From positions 744,001 to 808,000 of the forward strand of contig JBAOIA010000012.1 in NCBI GenBank assembly GCA_037045145.1: a stretch of 64,000 nucleotides of DNA, in the 5' to 3' direction. Positions within the stretch are counted from its first letter, which is position 1. Every line of letters starts with the position of its first letter. The notes under the pieces were generated by a model. It made no database searches and was not told the DNA's origin. It saw nothing but the letters and a program-made list of their open reading frames with translations. Source of the DNA: Bacteroidia bacterium. GTDB taxonomy: Bacteria > Bacteroidota > Bacteroidia > AKYH767-A > OLB10. Made by a program: the position numbers and the translations under genes. Shown here in pieces: positions 1 to 9,845 of the stretch.

Positions 1-2767
1 AATTTGTTGATGCTTGATAAGAACCACCATTCATTGCATATTGTAAAGTGCCTGTACCACCGCTACCATTTACTGTTATAGAACCATTGCTTTGTGTACA
101 TGTTGTGCCAACATTGTTTGCCGACACATTTAATAATGCAGGATCTGTAATAACCACAGAAGTTGAAACCAGACAACCTGCTGCATCACTGACAACAACA
201 TTATAAGTACCTGCTGCCAATCCATTAAAAACATTTCCTGATTGAAATGTTGTGCCATTGTTTATACTGTATTGCAATACACCCGTTCCGCCACTTGCAT
301 TAATTGTAATTGCAGCATTATTATCACCATTGCATAATAGTGCTGATGCATTAGCTGTATTTATAACAGGTGCAGATGAATTATTTACTTGTGCATTGAG
401 TGTTTGCGTACAACCATTCGCATCAATAACTACAACATTATAGTTTAATGCAGCAAGATTATTAAAAGTATTTGACACCTGATAAGGAGGTCCTCCGGTA
501 GTGCTGTATTGCAGAACTCCTGTACCGCCACTTGCAGTAACAACCAATGAACCATTACTGTTGCCACAGGTTGCATCTGTTGTTTGAATATTGGAAATAT
601 TTATTTGTGCTGGTTGTGTCACATTGAGAATTACACTGGAGGTACAGCCATCAACATCACTAACAACAACAGTATAACTGCCTGCAGTCAATGAGGTAAA
701 ATTATTTGAAGTCTGATAAGTTGTTCCGTTATCAATACTAAATTGTAATGGTGGATTTCCACCCGATGCATTAACAACTATACTTCCATTATTGCCACCA
801 AAGCAGCTTACCTGAGTAACAGGACTATTGTTTATAACAGGACTTGTTGATGTGGCTACATTCACAACCTGTGATGATGTACAGCCATTGGCATCTTTAA
901 CAACAACAGTATAACTGCCTGCTGCAAGATTGTTAAATGTTGATGCTGCACTGAATGTTGTGCCATTATCAATACTGTACTGCAAAGGTGCGACACCTCC
1001 ATTTGCAAAAATATTTATTGCCCCATTATTGCTATTGCATTTTGTCCCTACAGCATTGGCTGCTATAATTATTGCAGGGGGTGTAGTGATAGAAAAATAG
1101 GTAGTTGATGAGCATCCATTATTATCAATAGTAGTCAGTGAATAATTGCCTGCTGCAAGATTGGGAATTGCATGAGCACTATTGATATTATTGACCTGCA
1201 TAATTGTTCCCCCTGCGCTGTTTTGCCAGATATATGTCCATGGAGATGCACCTTGAGCAATGCCGTTTGCACTTCCTACATAACCATCACAAAGTGGATT
1301 GTTGGGGTTTACTATCGGAGGCTGACAACATGAAAGTGTAGCAAAAAAATCAGTTACCGGATCGCCTGTGCAGGCTAGTGAAGTCCATGAGCCTGACTCG
1401 CCATCACCATACGTGTCTATACTGACATTTAAACTAGCACCTTGTGTACATTGTGATGCCGGCATTGTTCTTACACTAAAGCAAAATGTCCAGTTACAGC
1501 TATTGGTAGCATTGTTATCTCCAAAATTATTACCGGGATTGCCATCCATAAAACCTAAAGGACTTCCTAAACCTGATTCATAATAAAACCCGGGTCCATG
1601 AATCACACCAGTAGCAGAACTTGTAATGTTAGTATTATACCAACCCCATGCACCTGAACCCGAACAGTTTGCAGGCATAACAGTGGTTAATGTACTCATA
1701 TCCCATCCGGCACCAAATGTGGGAACTACAGCATGTAGCCAATTAACAGATGTTTGATTGTAATCGGAAATGGTATAACAAAAGTTAACCAACTGTCCGG
1801 CCTGGTAAGTTCCATTCACCGGTGGCGGATTCACAACCAGATTATTTACAATAACACAACCCTGGCAATCAAAATTGTTTTGCAATGCAAGATTAAAATC
1901 ACATTGGTCTGTCAAACTACCACCACTTATTTGCAAAAAATAGGTTCCTGCTGCAAGTCCACCAAAAGTTGTATTCAATATGCCCCCTGCTCCTATAGCA
2001 CACCCACGACCAATAAGGTTATTACAAGTAGTGCCTGAGTAGAGTGCTACATTTGGAGTTTGTATTCCACCTGAAATCTGTACATTTAAAGTAGGTCCCG
2101 TTAAATTTAAACGATACCATACATCACTTGCAGGACTTGCCATATTACCTGATGGATTACATCCTGTTAATGTTGTATAAGGCATTTCTGCTGTTGCACA
2201 TAAGTTTGTTGTACTGACATTTACCCATGCCCCTATTCCATTAGGACATGCTGCAGGTGCCGGAAGCGTACCAAGGTTTTGTGCTCCGCTACATGCATCA
2301 TTCACCGGTGCAGGACCACCATTACAAGTCTGAAGACAACTACCACCGGCAGCACAGGTAACACAGCTTATTGAGGCAGTCCATCCAGCATGGTTTATTG
2401 ATCCATCTGATGTAAAAACGAATGTTAAGCAACCGGAAGTACCTGTGACTACACCAGGGCTGGTGGTTCCGGTGTAAGAGCCAATTAATGGTGAAGCCGT
2501 ATTTGGTCCATTATATATTCTTAAAAAATCAAAATTATTTTCAAGATTAAAGGCAGTAAAAGAAATCCTAATGCATTGTCCTGCTGTATTGCTACACAAG
2601 GTCATTGTAGTGTTTTGATTGAGGCCATAATTTGCACCTCCGCCTCCACTATCATAAAAATTTCCAGCACAGGTTGATACATTGGTGCTGCTCATTAAAT
2701 AATTCTGTGCAAATGAATTAAATGAGATTGCGAAAAAAATACATGTAGTGAGTAAATGTTTAATCAT
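1..2767 (-). CDS. CUB and SprB-repeat surface protein, 5' part only
   Basis: I translated this frame by hand from the ATG at 2767-2765 to the left window edge and met no stop, so the 3' end lies outside. The product starts with a signal peptide ending in NSFAQ. A CUB-like domain follows (about residues 20-125, with the motif RISFTAFNLENNFDFLRIY), then a Cys-rich stretch, a pre-peptidase-like domain (about 170-290) and a region near residues 300-460. From about base 1335 down to base 1 there are at least five SprB-type repeats of about 78 residues, each with ASGGTGxLQYS, NLAAGxYxVVVxDAxGC and a following PA/TP. SprB-repeat proteins of Bacteroidota are large T9SS cargo used in gliding or adhesion and usually end in a sorting domain, which would lie beyond base 1. 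The role in adhesion is inference from the family. Confidence 0.85.
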   Translation of the reverse strand, partial: MIKHLLTTCIFFAISFNSFAQNYLMSSTNVSTCAGNFYDSGGGGANYGLNQNTTMTLCSNTAGQCIRISFTAFNLENNFDFLRIYNGPNTASPLIGSYTGTTSPGVVTGTSGCLTFVFTSDGSINHAGWTASISCVTCAAGGSCLQTCNGGPAPVNDACSGAQNLGTLPAPAACPNGIGAWVNVSTTNLCATAEMPYTTLTGCNPSGNMASPASDVWYRLNLTGPTLNVQISGGIQTPNVALYSGTTCNNLIGRGCAIGAGGILNTTFGGLAAGTYFLQISGGSLTDQCDFNLALQNNFDCQGCVIVNNLVVNPPPVNGTYQAGQLVNFCYTISDYNQTSVNWLHAVVPTFGAGWDMSTLTTVMPANCSGSGAWGWYNTNITSSATGVIHGPGFYYESGLGSPLGFMDGNPGNNFGDNNATNSCNWTFCFSVRTMPASQCTQGASLNVSIDTYGDGESGSWTSLACTGDPVTDFFATLSCCQPPIVNPNNPLCDGYVGSANGIAQGASPWTYIWQNSAGGTIMQVNNINSAHAIPNLAAGNYSLTTIDNNGCSSTTYFSITTPPAIIIAANAVGTKCNSNNGAINIFANGGVAPLQYSIDNGTTFSAASTFNNLAAGSYTVVVKDANGCTSSQVVNVATSTSPVINNSPVTQVSCFGGNNGSIVVNASGGNPPLQFSIDNGTTYQTSNNFTSLTAGSYTVVVSDVDGCTSSVILNVTQPAQINISNIQTTDATCGNSNGSLVVTASGGTGVLQYSTTGGPPYQVSNTFNNLAALNYNVVVIDANGCTQTLNAQVNNSSAPVINTANASALLCNGDNNAAITINASGGTGVLQYSINNGTTFQSGNVFNGLAAGTYNVVVSDAAGCLVSTSVVITDPALLNVSANNVGTTCTQSNGSITVNGSGGTGTLQYAMNGGSYQASTN

Positions 2768-3375
2768 GAGGCCGACTGATTAATTGAAAATTAGGTAGGT
2801 GGTTTAGAAAGAGGGCATTGATTTTCTGCTCCGGTAATAAAGCGGACTGAAAATCATTTTTAAAAATACTACTCAGCATACTTTTTAATACCATTCGAAA
2901 AAAAATTAAATGTTATTCGCTATGGGCTGATATCTGTAGTCTTTGGTGCTTTAGTGGTGGCTTACTTAGTCGGGGTAAATTTAATGTAATTTTCATAAAA
3001 ACAAATAGTTTTAATCAGTCCGCGAAAATTAATTTTCCACATTCTTATTCATTGAACACAATTGTCAATAATTTATCTACTGCAATTCAATGAATTAGTA
3101 ATACAAAGAGAAAAATTTAAAAGGTTATGCAACTTTTAGGCTATTTCATCCTCTTACTGCATAGTTCCGAAGCCATGATGGAATTTTTGCCATGTGAACA
3201 GCTATGAAAAACACATATAAGGAGCGCCTGTCTGACTTAGAATTCGGTTTTGGTTAGTCATTTTCTTTTAGGCAGGCTTCCTTCTTTTTAAAAACAATTA
3301 TTATTCCCCCACCTGAAATCTCAGTTAGAAAAAGAAATTTTTAGATATTTTTAGATTAATATATATTTAAACTGC
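2768..3375. other. 608-bp intergenic region, no gene seen
   Basis: No convincing coding frame. It separates the start of the SprB-repeat gene from the end of the membrane-protein gene, both on the minus strand, so it should hold the promoter of the former and the terminator of the latter. I see no clear TAnnTTTG box next to the ATG at 2767. The only structure is an imperfect hairpin at 3221-3281 (listed separately). Confidence 0.6.
3221..3281 (-). terminator. Weak imperfect hairpin, possible terminator
   Basis: GCCTG at 3226-3230 pairs with CAGGC at 3273-3277, GGA at 3221-3223 with TCC at 3279-3281, and TGACT at 3233-3237 with AGTCA at 3256-3260. The arms are interrupted and the T-rich tail is on the plus-strand side, while the only gene that could end here (stop at 3376) is on the minus strand. 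Low confidence. Confidence 0.25.
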
Positions 3376-4776
3376 TTATTCTGTAATTGCTTTGTAGTAG
3401 CTATAACTTAATTCGCGTTTTTCTGCCTTTTCTTTTTCATACAAATATCTGATTATGATTAAAGAAGAAACAAAGAATGGCAGCAATGGTATCCTGTAGC
3501 GTACAAGACTTCCAAAATTACTTGTTGAGATACCAACTGCAAATGCAAAAAACAAGCTAAATATTAATGAAAAAGTAAGCAGGCTATTCTTATTGAAATA
3601 TTTAAAAATGCCGAAAATTTTTACTTTATAAAGAACATATAAGGTAAATAATAAAATAAAGAGATTCTCCAAACCTGATACTATCATCATAACATTTCTT
3701 GCTTCAGTTATATAAGGTCTGAATAATGCAGCATTGATTGCCAAAGGCATATGAATTAACATACTTTGAACCGTTGGCTCTATTTCTCCTATACTAAAGG
3801 AATTACCTCCGTAATAATCCGACTGTAAATCTGCATTTGAAACAGCTGCCTCATCCAGCAGTCTGTCAATTTTAAACTTACCAAGTTCATCACTTAAAGT
3901 ATTGAGAAGTAAAAATCCTGAAAGCCCAACAATAATCATTATCAAAGGAAAAGTTACTTTTCTGATAAATCCTCCCCTGATTTTAGAGGTTAATTTACTT
4001 ACAATCCAAATGAGTGCACCGGGTAGAACACCTATAAAAATATATGCTTTTATCGAAATAATTATCCATGCAGATATAATTACTATTACCAGGTTCTTAA
4101 AAACCTTCTTCGGTACAATAAATACGTAGTAGAAGGAGTAAAAAAAATAACCTAATGCACTCAGGGTAATCGAATCTTTTAATATTCCTGACCCCCAAAA
4201 AAACACTGATGGCAAAAAGAAAAATGTGTAGGCAAGCGGGCGTTCTAGCATCGGGAATTCTTTAATAAATATCTGATACATACGCCAAACTCCTCCAAAA
4301 GAGACTAATGCCAGTAACATTACTGTTGGTATCATTTGTTGCAATCCGACAAGTGTAAATGGCCAAAGTATCCTGGAAATAAAAAATGATTCCGGGCTAC
4401 GATAGTAAACAAATGTTCCGGTAGTACTATCTAAATAACTGAATTTATAATTCTCCCAACCATTAATCACCACATCACCAAAATGAATAAAATTTTTGAA
4501 CAACAGGTTAGACATGGTCATTGAATCAAAGAAATAATAAATGGTGTCGCCTCCTGAATAATAAAGCGTATAGACCAACACCACCATTATGCCTCCAACA
4601 ATTTTAGCCATCATTCCGCTTAAAAAATATCGATAAGACGGATTTGTCTTAATGTGTTTATCTCTTATGGATTTGGCAAAATAAAATATAAACACGAGTA
4701 GAAAAAGAGAATAGAAAATATCCATTCCCGTAAACTGATATGTATCTCCTCGTGCATATAAATATTGGAGAAGCAT
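3376..4776 (-). CDS. Polytopic inner-membrane protein of unknown function
   Basis: The 466-residue protein is very hydrophobic, with about ten predicted membrane segments and a short charged C-terminus (YEKEKAEKRELSY). A soluble loop lies at about residues 285-340. No catalytic motif that I can name is visible. Size and topology resemble Wzy/O-antigen-polymerase-like or GT-C-like membrane proteins of Bacteroidota, but this is only a resemblance in shape. Its ATG is 2 bp downstream of the stop of the thioredoxin-like gene at 4779-6227, so the two are almost surely cotranscribed and translationally coupled. The pairing might mean a role in the envelope; no substrate can be proposed. Confidence 0.75.
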   Translation of the reverse strand: MLLQYLYARGDTYQFTGMDIFYSLFLLVFIFYFAKSIRDKHIKTNPSYRYFLSGMMAKIVGGIMVVLVYTLYYSGGDTIYYFFDSMTMSNLLFKNFIHFGDVVINGWENYKFSYLDSTTGTFVYYRSPESFFISRILWPFTLVGLQQMIPTVMLLALVSFGGVWRMYQIFIKEFPMLERPLAYTFFFLPSVFFWGSGILKDSITLSALGYFFYSFYYVFIVPKKVFKNLVIVIISAWIIISIKAYIFIGVLPGALIWIVSKLTSKIRGGFIRKVTFPLIMIIVGLSGFLLLNTLSDELGKFKIDRLLDEAAVSNADLQSDYYGGNSFSIGEIEPTVQSMLIHMPLAINAALFRPYITEARNVMMIVSGLENLFILLFTLYVLYKVKIFGIFKYFNKNSLLTFSLIFSLFFAFAVGISTSNFGSLVRYRIPLLPFFVSSLIIIRYLYEKEKAEKRELSYSYYKAITE

Positions 4777-4778
4777 TC

Positions 4779-6227
4779 TTAATGAGCCGGTTTTTCAGGG
4801 TTTTTAATACCCTCTATTTTCATGTTAAGTTTCTTCGATAAAATATCTGCCAGAATCTCCACATCTATCTTTTTTGCAACGATTGTTTTATTACTATCTA
4901 ACAAATAAATCTGAGGTGTGCTTGTTATATCAAATTCATATCTGAAATTATTCTGATACTTTGGGTCCGCAACATTTATCCAATCTAAATGCTTTTCCCG
5001 AATAAACTTTTTCCACTTCTCCATTTCAGTCTCTGTACAAATTGCATAAACCTCTGCCCCTTTTCCTTTTACAATATTATATAGTTTCTCAACTTCCGGA
5101 ACTACTTTCTGACAATGACCGCAATCCGGATCCCAAAATAACAAAACTGTATATGGCGTTTTAATATTATACAATGCTTGATATGTACCACTGGAATCCT
5201 CCATAATTAAATTCTTTACTTTTTGACCAATCAAAATTGGTTCGAGGACTTTTACCCGTTCTTGAATTTTATACAGTGTTGTTGAGTCAACCCATGTTGC
5301 CTGATCTTTGGTATAATAGGTCTTTGCCATGTGTACAAAAACGGCATCCATTCCCATAATATTAGATGTCTCATAAGTATTGGTAAGATACCAAACTACA
5401 TATTTGAAAATTTCCGGATTTGCCCGTGCCTTTGCCACCAACATATCTGCTTCTTTGTTTATGCTGTCAGGTACCTGCATTACTAGTTTTTTGATATAGG
5501 TATCCAATTTGGTATGAAACAGAGGAGTTCTCAACAAACGTGCATCAGAAAAATCAACATTGTCTAAATAATGTGCTTTATAATAACGATAGGCAAAGGT
5601 TGAATCTTTCATGCCGTTGGCTAACAAAGGTGCCTCAGGCACTTCGGGTTCTTGTGAGGTTTTAAAAACTTTACTCAATAAAAAGTCCGGGTAATCTGCT
5701 ATATACTTTAATTTAAAATCGGTTACAACCTTGCCAAGGTCTTTTAATTTATCAAGAGCATCAAGACTGTCTTTAGGAGTCTTTGCGTTATGCATAGCAG
5801 ATTGTAATGACTCTGCCTCCTTTTGTTTTTCCATTACAAAACGCAGATAGTTGTAAAATTTCTGATTGTCATCAGAGCCCTTTACGACCATATTCTTTAC
5901 CATCTCGGCAGTGTCTGTTTCCATGGTAAAGTTTTGTTCTTTATCTATTATCAGTTCAAAATACTTTTTTCCCGGAACAACAAACAAATAAATACCCCCA
6001 GGCAATTTCTCTTTACTTTTAAAAATAACCATTCCTGCAGCATCTGCTTTTGCAGAATCCTGAATATATTGTTTGTCTCCAAAGTAATTTGCGAGATAAT
6101 AAAGCGAATCTTTATAAACAGGTGTTATCTTTATTTTTACCTGATAGCCATCGGAAGATGCATTACTTTTAAATACACTAAGGATGAATGCGGTTAACAA
6201 AACCGGTATGAATTTGATTTTACTCAT
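4779..6227 (-). CDS. TlpA-like thioredoxin-fold lipoprotein/periplasmic protein (DUF4369/DUF5106 type)
   Basis: The 482-residue product has an N-terminal signal peptide (residues 1-23, ending SNASS). A DUF4369-like beta domain follows (about 27-110), then a mostly helical DUF5106-like middle (about 115-330) and a C-terminal redoxin domain (about 335-470). The active site is CGHC at 369-372 in the context WDPDCGHCQ, and the cis-Pro loop is STPQIYLL. In Bacteroidota this architecture is typical of periplasmic thiol-disulfide oxidoreductases, possibly reducing substrates in the envelope. The gene is followed after 2 bp by the membrane-protein gene. The domain assignment rests on motif and length recognition, not on a profile search. 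Confidence 0.88.
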   Translation of the reverse strand: MSKIKFIPVLLTAFILSVFKSNASSDGYQVKIKITPVYKDSLYYLANYFGDKQYIQDSAKADAAGMVIFKSKEKLPGGIYLFVVPGKKYFELIIDKEQNFTMETDTAEMVKNMVVKGSDDNQKFYNYLRFVMEKQKEAESLQSAMHNAKTPKDSLDALDKLKDLGKVVTDFKLKYIADYPDFLLSKVFKTSQEPEVPEAPLLANGMKDSTFAYRYYKAHYLDNVDFSDARLLRTPLFHTKLDTYIKKLVMQVPDSINKEADMLVAKARANPEIFKYVVWYLTNTYETSNIMGMDAVFVHMAKTYYTKDQATWVDSTTLYKIQERVKVLEPILIGQKVKNLIMEDSSGTYQALYNIKTPYTVLLFWDPDCGHCQKVVPEVEKLYNIVKGKGAEVYAICTETEMEKWKKFIREKHLDWINVADPKYQNNFRYEFDITSTPQIYLLDSNKTIVAKKIDVEILADILSKKLNMKIEGIKNPEKPAH

Positions 6228-6443
6228 AATAAATTTAAAGGTTTGTAAAAGTATAGTTTTTACGTATCAAACAAAATAGTTTTTGTAAAACTACCAGCCA
6301 TTTTGTGAAATGAAAATGAACATGTTTGACTAAATGATTATTTTTCTACAGGTGCTTCTGAAAAACTTTTGAGCATCTGCACAATTTAGCAATATTTTGA
6401 ATGTTATCATTGCAATACGAATCGAAAATTTAATCTATATCCA

Positions 6444-7622
6444 ATGAAATTCCGACTCACTTTGCTGTTGCTTCTGATTTGTACACAACTAAATGCACAA
6501 ACAGGCCTAGACAAATCCGAAATGCGTGATATGATTGCTATATGTAATAGTTTCACATTTATTGATTTGTATAAAAGTGATAAAGACATCATTCCCAAAG
6601 ATTATCGTAAAGTTTATACTTCAGGAGTTTTTGGCATGGATAATAAATTTCAGATCTACAAGAAAAATCACACTGCGGTTATTCATTTCAGAGGCTCCAC
6701 AGACAAGCAGGTAAGCTGGCTTGAAAATATTTATGCAGCCATGATTCCTGCACAAGGAGTTATAAATTTAGAGGGAGAAAATTTTAATTATCAATTTGCT
6801 GATGACACAAGTGCTGCGGTTCATAGTGGCTACTCATTAGGATTGGCATTTATGCATGTAGAATTAATTGACAGGATTAAGATACTTAACGATGATGGCA
6901 TTTACGACATCATCATTACAGGACATAGTCAGGGTGGTTCTTTAGCCAATCTTGCCACTGCATGGCTCAATAATATTAAAGGCAAGGAAATTTCAGCAAA
7001 AAATAATTTCAGAACCTATGCATTTGCAGCACCTATGATAGGTAATCAGGCATTTGTAAATGAATACAACCGTAAGTTTTGTGCAACACATAAAAGTTTC
7101 AATATAGTTAACATTACTGACCAAATTCCAACATTCCCTATTTCGTATAATGACAGCACCTCATTAAAAAACAGTTTATGGGGAATGCTTTTTGACAATC
7201 AATCATTCAATGCAAAAAAAGCTGCAACCGAACAGGGAATTATAATGCTTGAAGATAAATTAGGTCAGATTTTAAGAAGTGTTTCCGAGTCGGCACATAA
7301 AAGAATTGTTAAAAATGTTGGCTATGCCGAATTGCCTGATTATAAAAAAGAGTTTAACTACAAACCCATTGGCAACAGAGTTGAATTAGAGGCAGCACCT
7401 TACCCACTTATATTGCGCGACTCTTCAATTTTGCAAAACGATTCGCTCATGCAAGTTTACAAACGTGATTCAAAAGGCAAATTTACTGACGAAAACCTTT
7501 ATAAAAAGGCTGGCTGGGGATGGCAACATAAACCCTACAATTATTACGCAACCATTTTAAGAATGTATTTCACGGCAGACTATGTTAGGCTGAAAAGAAA
7601 ATATTTACCTGAAAATCTCTGA
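6444..7622 (+). CDS. Secreted class 3 lipase-like alpha/beta hydrolase
   Basis: The 392-residue protein has a signal peptide (MKFRLTLLLLLICTQLNAQ). The nucleophile elbow GHSQGG at residues 160-165 puts the catalytic Ser at 162. It is followed by the class 3 lipase strand YAFAAPMIGN (about 192-201) and a candidate catalytic Asp226 in NITDQIPTFP. The oxyanion region is HFRGS (81-85). These features fit the Lipase_3 family, which hydrolyses acylglycerols or related esters, here in the periplasm or outside the cell. The C-terminal 130 residues are not recognised, and the catalytic His cannot be assigned with certainty. It is a lone plus-strand gene that converges on the lipoprotein gene 4 bp downstream. 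Confidence 0.88.
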   Translation: MKFRLTLLLLLICTQLNAQTGLDKSEMRDMIAICNSFTFIDLYKSDKDIIPKDYRKVYTSGVFGMDNKFQIYKKNHTAVIHFRGSTDKQVSWLENIYAAMIPAQGVINLEGENFNYQFADDTSAAVHSGYSLGLAFMHVELIDRIKILNDDGIYDIIITGHSQGGSLANLATAWLNNIKGKEISAKNNFRTYAFAAPMIGNQAFVNEYNRKFCATHKSFNIVNITDQIPTFPISYNDSTSLKNSLWGMLFDNQSFNAKKAATEQGIIMLEDKLGQILRSVSESAHKRIVKNVGYAELPDYKKEFNYKPIGNRVELEAAPYPLILRDSSILQNDSLMQVYKRDSKGKFTDENLYKKAGWGWQHKPYNYYATILRMYFTADYVRLKRKYLPENL

Positions 7623-7626
7623 CAAG

Positions 7627-8034
7627 TTATCTTGAATATTTCGCAGAAATATTACTCATATTGCTGCCTAAGGAAGCAGAATAATTGAGTTTCACTTCGC
7701 TGTTACTGTAAATCCCTGATCCATTTATTAAATAACTGTCATCATACTGATTAGGGATTACAACACTTGTTCCACTGACAACAGCTTTTACAAATGTTGA
7801 TCCGCCAAGATTGTAGAAATTTGAAATCATTATTGTATCATCAACACCAACTTTTGAAATGCTGACCGAATAAAGTGGGTCTGTTACACCAGTTGTTGTA
7901 TTAGAATCACGGCATGTCCAGCTTCCGGTAAATTTATCTCTGTCATCACCTGTGTTATCATTTTCTGGTGTACAAGCTGTGAATGCCAGCATCACCAATG
8001 TCAATAAAAATAATATTCCCCTGTTTTTTCTCAT
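7627..8034 (-). CDS. Small lipoprotein of unknown function
   Basis: The 135-residue protein has a lipoprotein signal peptide with lipobox FTAC (Cys21) followed by an acidic stretch (PENDNTGDDRD), as is usual for exported Bacteroidota lipoproteins. The rest is Ser/Asn/Val-rich and probably beta-sheet, opening with FTGSWTCRD, a pattern seen in small lipocalin-like folds. The ATG overlaps the stop of hutU as ATGA (8031-8034), so it is translationally coupled to hutU. No role in histidine breakdown is known to me for such a protein; the coupling may be incidental. Confidence 0.75.
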   Translation of the reverse strand: MRKNRGILFLLTLVMLAFTACTPENDNTGDDRDKFTGSWTCRDSNTTTGVTDPLYSVSISKVGVDDTIMISNFYNLGGSTFVKAVVSGTSVVIPNQYDDSYLINGSGIYSNSEVKLNYSASLGSNMSNISAKYSR

Positions 8035-9707
8035 GCCAGTCTATCACGCAAATTCAAACGGTGTTTTCTTGCTGTATCAGCTGCAATATCATAACCAGCA
8101 TCAAGGTGTCGCAGAACTCCCATAGCCGGGTCGTTATGCAACACACGTTTTAACCTTGTTGCTGCATCAGCAGTACCATCGGCAACAATTACCATACCTG
8201 CATGTATGCTGTAGCCAATGCCTACGCCACCACCATGATGTAAGCTAACCCAGCTTGCACCACCGGCAGTATTGATCAATGCATTTAGTATTGGCCAATC
8301 TGCAATGGCATCACTACCATCTTTCATAGCTTCTGTTTCGCGGTTTGGAGAAGCCACACTTCCACAATCCAAATGATCGCGACCTATAACAATGGGTGCC
8401 TTTACTTTACCTGATTTAACCAATTCGTTAAAAGCAAGACCTGCCTTTTCGCGTTCTCCTTGTCCAAGCCAACAGATACGTGCAGGCAATCCTTGAAAAG
8501 CAATTCGTTTTTGGGCCATCGCTATCCAACGGTGCAGACCTTTATTATCAGGAAACAGTTCCAGAATTTTCTTATCGGTTTCATAAATATCATTGGGGTC
8601 TCCACTAAGTGCTGCCCAACGGAATGGACCTTTGCCTTCGCAAAATAACGGACGTATGTAGGCAGGTACAAACCCCGGAAAGTCAAATGCATTTTTTAAT
8701 CCCATCTCCAAAGCCTGCTGACGAATGTTGTTTCCATAATCAAACGTCACAGCACCTTTATTCTGTAAAGCAATCATCAGTTCTACATGCTTTCGCATGC
8801 TTTGTTTAGAGCGTTTTATATACTCTTCAGGATTGGTTTCGCGTAAAACTTTTGCATCTTCCACATTTAATCCTTCAGGGAAATATCCTACCAGAGCATC
8901 GTGTGCCGAAGTCTGATCGGTTAATGTGTCCGGGATGATATTTCTTTCCAACAATCGTGAAAGCAAATCTATGACATTACCAATATAGGCAATTGAAACA
9001 GCTTCCCCTTTTTGTTTTGCTTCAAATGCACGGTCAATTGCTTTATCCAAATCAGAAAATTTTTCATCCAGATAACGTGTTTGTATTCTCTTATCAACAC
9101 GCCACTCTTCCATTTCTGCTGCAAGACATGTTCCTTCATTCATTGTAATGGCTAAGGGTTGTGCGCCACCCATACCACCAAGTCCGGCAGTAACATTTAA
9201 TGTATTTTTTAGTGAGCCGCCAAAATGCTGACGTGCCACCTCTCCAAACGTTTCATAAGTACCTTGAACAATACCTTGCGAGCCAATATAAATCCAACTT
9301 CCTGCCGTCATCTGTCCGTACATAATCAAACCCTTTGCTTCCAACTCACGAAAATAATCCCAGTTAGCCCAATGACCAACAAGGTTTGAGTTGGCAATAA
9401 TTACTCTAGGAGCATCTTTATGTGTTGGCAAAATTCCAACAGGTTTGCCTGATTGCACCAATAAAGTTTCGTCTTCATTAAGGTCGCGCAATGCTTTTAC
9501 GATGAGATGGAATGACTCTACATTTCGTGCTGCTTTTCCGGTGCCGCCATAAACAATTAAATCTTCGGGACGTTCAGCCACATCGGGATCAAGATTATTA
9601 TGCAACATTCGCAATGCTGCTTCCTGTGCCCATCCTTTGCAACTTAGTGTTGTACCGGTAGGTGTTTTTAATTTGCTGATATCTAATTTATCTGAAATTA
9701 CTGTCAT
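8031..9707 (-). CDS. hutU: Urocanate hydratase
   Basis: The 558-residue product matches urocanase along its whole length. It catalyses the second step of histidine degradation, urocanate to imidazolonepropionate, in the cytoplasm with tightly bound NAD+. Visible signatures are the NAD-binding glycine-rich GLGGMGGAQP, the urocanase signature FQGLPARICW with its conserved active-site Cys, and the strongly conserved IVIGRDHLDCGSVASPNRE and LHHGGGVGIGYSIHAG blocks. A TATCTTTG -7 box lies 23 bp upstream of the ATG. The rest of the pathway (hutI, hutG, ftcD) is about 48 kb away and hutH is not in the window. A lipoprotein gene overlaps its 3' end by 4 bp. Confidence 0.97.
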   Translation of the reverse strand: MTVISDKLDISKLKTPTGTTLSCKGWAQEAALRMLHNNLDPDVAERPEDLIVYGGTGKAARNVESFHLIVKALRDLNEDETLLVQSGKPVGILPTHKDAPRVIIANSNLVGHWANWDYFRELEAKGLIMYGQMTAGSWIYIGSQGIVQGTYETFGEVARQHFGGSLKNTLNVTAGLGGMGGAQPLAITMNEGTCLAAEMEEWRVDKRIQTRYLDEKFSDLDKAIDRAFEAKQKGEAVSIAYIGNVIDLLSRLLERNIIPDTLTDQTSAHDALVGYFPEGLNVEDAKVLRETNPEEYIKRSKQSMRKHVELMIALQNKGAVTFDYGNNIRQQALEMGLKNAFDFPGFVPAYIRPLFCEGKGPFRWAALSGDPNDIYETDKKILELFPDNKGLHRWIAMAQKRIAFQGLPARICWLGQGEREKAGLAFNELVKSGKVKAPIVIGRDHLDCGSVASPNRETEAMKDGSDAIADWPILNALINTAGGASWVSLHHGGGVGIGYSIHAGMVIVADGTADAATRLKRVLHNDPAMGVLRHLDAGYDIAADTARKHRLNLRDRLA

Positions 9708-9729
9708 GATTTATTAACTTAACAATGCA

Positions 9730-9737
9730 CAAAGATA
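9730..9737 (-). promoter_or_regulatory. Promoter -7 box for hutU
   Basis: TATCTTTG on the minus strand matches the Bacteroidota -7 consensus TAnnTTTG, and the start codon is 22 bp downstream. No clear -33 TTG is present. Confidence 0.6.
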
Positions 9738-9845
9738 ATAGTTGATAGCCATTTTTAAAACACTTTAACCTGTGACATTGGTTTGAAGAAGTTTTATGTT
9801 TTTTCTACCCTGAGGCTTAAATGTTTTTAAAAACCGCAAAAAAAA

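Noticed and set aside
252..2038. Several plus-strand open frames of 60-95 codons
   Set aside because: They lie antisense to the CUB/SprB-repeat gene, whose minus-strand frame is continuous and shows clear repeats and domains.
6407..6598. Minus-strand 63-codon frame over the lipase start
   Set aside because: Antisense to the lipase signal peptide and without any supporting feature.
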